A stretch of 10,881 nt of DNA, taken from NCBI GenBank assembly GCA_946803715.1, contig CAMPET010000342.1:5860-16740 (forward strand). Reading direction: 5' to 3'. A program made the position numbers and the translations under genes. Positions 7,898-10,881 of the stretch are shown here, one piece after another (the stretch's first letter is position 1; every line of letters begins with the position of its first letter). This DNA comes from Beroe ovata. Its lineage: Eukaryota > Ctenophora > Nuda > Beroida > Beroidae. The notes beneath the pieces are model-generated. The model did not search any database and was not told where the DNA came from. It saw only the letters and a program-made list of their open reading frames with translations.

Positions 7898-8318
7898 TGA
7901 TATGCTACTACTACTACTATGACTGTACACAGTATATTATCTAAAGAAGTGAAATTCCAATGTGAATATTTAATAACAGTGCTCAGTGACAGTTTTCACG
8001 AATACGCCTATGCTATTTCGATAGCTCTATATTACTAAACAAGACAGCTAAACAATAGTGAATAGTTAACAATCAGTAACAGGTAGGTAATAAGTACAAG
8101 GGGGGGGGAACGTAGATAGAATCAGGAGACAGAATCAGTAGCAATGTGATTAGGCTATCAACTTACACTTAGTCAAGCCCTTTGGATGGGGATAACTTGC
8201 GCCAGTGATACTCTCAACTAGATGCTTCATGTCACTGTCATCAAATGGCATTGTGCCACAGAGTAAGGTATAGAGGACCACGCCCAAACTCCAACAGTCA
8301 ACTTCAGGGCCACGGTAC
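4884..8318 (-). CDS. NUAK: AMPK-related protein kinase, NUAK-like, 3' part of gene (3 exons)
   Basis: Three minus-strand exons (8318..8167, 7100..5506, 5027..4884) join in phase to 629 residues with a TGA end. Residues 1-83 are the C-terminal half of a Ser/Thr kinase C-lobe. RGPEVDCWSLGVVLYTL is subdomain IX with the invariant Asp and the WSLG phrase; GTMPFD follows; NPKKRAS (63-69) is subdomain XI with its invariant Arg. GTMPFD, the IE.I..H.W.N.GY ending and the spacing fit NUAK (ARK5/SNARK) better than MARK, BRSK or SIK. NUAK kinases are activated by LKB1 and act on myosin phosphatase and cell adhesion. The remaining 546 or so residues are a basic, disordered Ser/Thr/Pro/Lys/Arg tail, longer than in human NUAK1 or NUAK2. 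No GILK motif (the PP1-binding site of human NUAK) was seen. ATP site, catalytic loop and activation loop lie upstream, outside the window. Kinase call is sure; NUAK is likely, not certain. Confidence 0.78.
5028..5505 (-). other. Last intron of the kinase gene
   Basis: This 478-base stretch is AT-rich, with a GTGAGT donor and a CCCACAG acceptor on the minus strand. Short open frames inside it have no recognisable content. An N lies at 5054, in the pyrimidine tract region. Confidence 0.58.
5506..7100 (-). CDS. NUAK: Kinase large exon, subdomain XI and long basic tail
   Basis: Acceptor TTTATTTCAG opens 1595 bases on the minus strand, starting ALDMLSRLLRANPKKRAS after the split Ser codon. The kinase domain ends near HPWTNDGY. 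Then follow 500 or more residues of low-complexity tail with many basophilic phosphosite-like motifs (RRRLSS, RSRRNSD, ARKPSES) and proline-directed SP/TP sites. An internal ATG at 7089 is in frame but is an ordinary Met in the kinase domain, not a start. The exon is GC-richer than its surroundings. It ends in phase 0 at a GTGAGT donor. Confidence 0.8.
7206..7305. repeat. CG-rich inverted repeat in kinase intron
   Basis: ATGTAATGCGCGTACATT (7206..7223) pairs imperfectly with the complement at 7286..7305, and CG-rich sequence lies between. The size of about 100 bases and the paired ends suit a small foldback or MITE remnant. Confidence 0.55.
7848..7898. repeat. (CT)n(CA)n compound microsatellite
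   Basis: A polypyrimidine CT run changes directly into a CA run. It lies inside the kinase intron. Confidence 0.93.
8167..8318 (-). CDS. NUAK: Kinase exon, subdomains IX-X
   Basis: On the minus strand a pyrimidine-rich acceptor (CTATTTCCCAG) leads into YRGPEVDCWSLG, and the donor GTAAGT follows GGCTTGACTAAGT. The 152 bases leave one base for the next codon, which the next exon completes as TCG (Ser). The open frame runs on upstream to an ATG at 8467, but that part is non-kinase and lies beyond the acceptor, so it is intron. Confidence 0.82.
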
Positions 8319-8938
8319 CTGGGAAATAGGGTGGCATGAATGGGGTGGCATAAGTGGGGGGATATATCATGAGGGCACAGATAGTGGCACAGATGTAGGT
8401 ACATTAAAGTGGGGCACAGACTATAGAGTGGCATGCTATCTTTAAGTGGTGATAGTGATTCTACCATGCCAATTCATTAATCTTCAGAATGTTGTCTCTT
8501 GATTAACATGAGTTGAATAAATCCAGAGGAACTCAGTAAACAGTGTATATTGACTGTACACAATAGGAATGATACATTTTAATAACACCCAGAGAATGTT
8601 CACAATGTACACTTTGTGTGTACTCTGTTTTACATACATTACACATACAAACAATAAACATGTACATTGTACTATTGTACAACTATTGTGCACCCTATAC
8701 GCGTACTTTTGATAGCTTTTTACTTCAGCTACTGCTCTTAACTTAGGAATGGCAGTGAAAACACAGTGGTCTAGATCGGCCATGGATCATACAAACTTTG
8801 AAACTGTGTGTGATGTGTTGGTGTGAAATGTGGGTCGTGTAAATGTTGTATCAGGTTATATATTTTACAGTACATCCGCACTGTCAAATACACAGTATCC
8901 AGAACAGAGGTGTTGACAAGAAGTATTGACGTAGCATC

Positions 8939-8972
<34 letters not shown>

Positions 8973-9032
8973 TGTGAGTGTGTGTTTGTGTGTTTGTGTG
9001 TGTGTGTGTGCTATCTTATAGCACATCTACTG

Positions 9033-9107
<75 letters not shown>

Positions 9108-9118
9108 ACACACAAACA
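8939..9118. repeat. Opposed (TG)n and (CA)n microsatellites
   Basis: About 72 bases of TG repeat (8939..9010) face about 80 bases of CA repeat (9037..9118) across a 26-base spacer. The two arms are complementary, so the whole could fold as one long hairpin. Confidence 0.92.
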
Positions 9119-9203
9119 TCTGGTCGGGTCCTATTACAACAACAATGGGTCTAACATTGAAATAGTGTGCGCAACATCTGTTTCTCAGAAACCACTGTTC
9201 CTA

Positions 9204-9211
9204 TGACGTCA
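9204..9211. promoter_or_regulatory. Palindromic CRE-type site TGACGTCA
   Basis: A full TGACGTCA, the binding sequence of CREB/ATF factors. Two more full copies lie at 9812..9819 and 10242..10249 inside the duplicated units. Sequence match only; no evidence of use. Confidence 0.35.
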
Positions 9212-9629
9212 CAACATATGGGAATGTGAAACGGGCGTGGCAGAATCTGAACACGGAAATATCCACATTTTGCCACACCAGGAATGGAATCTGGTAATTC
9301 CACTAGCGTTGCTGGTTACATCATACTCTCAGGGTGATTAACACGCAAACACAACAAGGATATATTACATAGCTGCTTGTAGAGAGACCAAGCCCTGTTA
9401 TCCAGTATCTAGCTAATAGCTATAATATTACTTCAGTAGAACTCATCATTAAAATGAACATCAGTGCTCAGTTCATTTAGATAGGATATGAAGTCTATGG
9501 AGACTGGAGAACCTCATTACAGCTCTTGACCTCGCATTCTCTACAATAGGGAGAATAGTGGCAGGTACGATACTAGGGAATCGTGATTAACTACATTTAC
9601 ATAGAACAATCATGATGATGAGGTAACAN

Positions 9630-9651
9630 GTGTGTGTGTGTGTGTGTGTGT
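9630..9651. repeat. (GT)n run before duplication copy 1
   Basis: Eleven GT units, directly after an N and directly before the first copy of the duplicated segment. Confidence 0.93.
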
Positions 9652-10044
9652 GAGTAGGTATTTCATAGTCAAGCGCAACATGCGTCACAATGACGTTCTC
9701 AGCTTAGGAACGTTAATGAACACTACGCTCATCATAATAAGACAATCATTCCTGACTTTTACTCGAGGGTATTCATCACTTACACACCCATCACTCAGAT
9801 TAAACGTGGTATGACGTCACCGTTTAGGTTGTTTGACCGGTTTGAAACTACACTCAGTTACCACACGTGTTGAGAATAACACCAGTGTCATTTTCACAGC
9901 GCCACATTGACATGTATAGTGTATGCGATGTACATGATGCAGTAAACAATGTACAGTGTACAGTGTAGTGTAAAATACATGCATAACTGTTGTTTATCAA
10001 TAGATAATGTTTATGTGCCAAACAAGCTGACACTGTGTACGTGT
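9652..10044. repeat. Tandem duplication, copy 1
   Basis: A 393-base unit starting GAGTAGGTATTTCATAGTCA and ending at a (GT)n run. It is nearly identical to copy 2 apart from point changes and three small indels. An N lies just before it at 9629. Short open frames inside recur in the second copy only because the DNA is duplicated. Confidence 0.92.
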
Positions 10045-10078
10045 GTGTGTGTGTGTGTGTGNTGTGTGTGTGTGTGTA
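10041..10078. repeat. (GT)n run between duplication copies
   Basis: GT dinucleotide run with an N at 10062 that breaks the register, so its true length is uncertain. Confidence 0.93.
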
Positions 10079-10085
10079 TCACATT

Positions 10086-10461
10086 GAGTAGGTATTTCAT
10101 AGTCAAGCGCAACATACGTCACAATGACGTTCTTAGCTAAGGAACGTTAATGAACACTACGCTCATCATATCAAGACCTTCATTCCTGACTTTAACTTGA
10201 GGGTATTCATCACACACCCATCACTCAGATTAAACGTGGTATGACGTCACCGTTTAGGTTGTTTGACCGGTGTGAAGCTTTACCACACGTGTTGAGAATA
10301 ACACCAGTGTCATTTTCACAGCGCCACATTGACATGTATATGCGATGTACATGATGCAGTAAACATTGTACAGTGTACAGTGTAGTGTAAAATACATGCA
10401 TAACTGTTGTTTATCAATAGATAATGTTCATGTACCAAACAAGCTGACACTGTGTACGTGT
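10086..10461. repeat. Tandem duplication, copy 2
   Basis: A 376-base copy of the unit at 9652..10044, shorter by about 4, 8 and 5 bases at three places. (GT)n runs lie before it (10041..10078, interrupted by N at 10062) and after it (about 10498..10528). Confidence 0.92.
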
Positions 10462-10493
10462 CACACTTTATTATACATGGTGTACGGCGTACG

Positions 10494-10497
<4 letters not shown>

Positions 10498-10529
<32 letters not shown>
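10498..10529. repeat. (GT)n run after duplication copy 2
   Basis: About 16 GT units, separated from copy 2 by some 36 bases that contain GTAC-type palindromic sequence. Confidence 0.93.
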
Positions 10530-10531
<2 letters not shown>

Positions 10532-10777
10532 CACTGTACTACGTAGCGTGTAGACTACAGTATACACGGTACTGCTACAGGGTACAGTGTCAACTGACCA
10601 CTGACCACAGCGATCAGCACATTTCACATTCCAAATCTCTCCACCCAATTGTTCATTCCACACACTGTTAAATGTTCATTCTGTGCTGCTCATTGTATAT
10701 TGTTCATCAAATCAGTGTCGACACAGACACGGCACAGGGCGTATCAATTATGCCGCGGATATAATTTGATTCTAACT

Positions 10778-10779
<2 letters not shown>

Positions 10780-10841
<62 letters not shown>
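10780..10841. repeat. (CA)n microsatellite at window end
   Basis: About 30 uninterrupted CA units followed by a GA-rich stretch. Confidence 0.95.
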
Positions 10842-10881
10842 GACCGAGAGAGACAGCCAGAGACACAGAGAAAAAAACAAA

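Larger units (their letters stand above)
7101..8166 (-). other. Intron of the kinase gene
   Basis: A GTAAGT donor and TTTCAG acceptor border 1066 bases with no coding signal. It holds a CG-rich inverted repeat (7206..7305), a (CT)n(CA)n run and a run of nine G at 8100..8108. Confidence 0.7.
8319..10881 (-). other. Probable long kinase intron, repeat-rich
   Basis: No exon with kinase motifs (DFG, APE, HRD-like) was seen on the minus strand here, so the upstream exons are probably beyond the window. The stretch holds microsatellites, GTAC-rich palindromes and a tandem duplication. It could also include upstream intergenic DNA only if the kinase exon call were wrong. Confidence 0.5.

Noticed and set aside
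8150-8467. ATG at 8467 as start of a short kinase protein
   Set aside because: The 49 codons before the acceptor at 8319 are Leu/Cys/His-rich intron sequence; the kinase frame needs upstream exons.
8823-9206. 127-codon + strand frame of alternating Cys-Val and Thr-His
   Set aside because: It is a translation of (TG)n and (CA)n microsatellites.
9949-10671. Similar open frames starting MYSVQCSVKYMHN at 9949 and 10366
   Set aside because: They look like a repeated gene but only reflect the tandem DNA duplication and run into (GT)n repeats.

Overview
This window looks like animal nuclear DNA from a draft assembly. Genes are split by GT-AG introns, (CA/GT)n microsatellites are abundant, and single N bases sit at 3160, 5054, 9629 and 10062. 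The short introns of the left gene and the family mix suggest an invertebrate, perhaps a sponge or another early-branching marine animal. That is inference; the species cannot be fixed from the sequence.

Two protein genes can be reconstructed by joining exons in phase. They are convergent. On the + strand (884..2363) lie the last five exons of a serine beta-lactamase-like hydrolase (penicillin-binding-protein fold), ending in a TGA. On the - strand (8318 down to 4884) lie the last three exons of an AMPK-related protein kinase, most like NUAK. They encode kinase subdomains IX-XI, a very long basic Ser/Thr/Pro-rich tail, and a short hidden terminal exon. The 5' exons of both genes are not visible and are probably outside the window.

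Layout: 1..883 holds microsatellites and probable intron of the hydrolase gene. 884..2363 holds the hydrolase exons, with a 34-bp minisatellite in the first visible intron that copies the downstream splice acceptor. 2364..4883 is the tail-to-tail intergenic region, dense in inverted repeats with CG-rich cores (foldback or MITE-like). 4884..5027, 5506..7100 and 8167..8318 are the kinase exons. 7101..8166 is an intron with simple repeats and another CG-rich inverted repeat. 8319..10881 is probably one long kinase intron filled with microsatellites, GTAC-rich palindromes and a tandem duplication of about 390 bp bordered by (GT)n runs.

The two genes show no functional link beyond being neighbours. 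No bacterial operon, CRISPR array, tRNA, rRNA or autonomous transposase gene was found.
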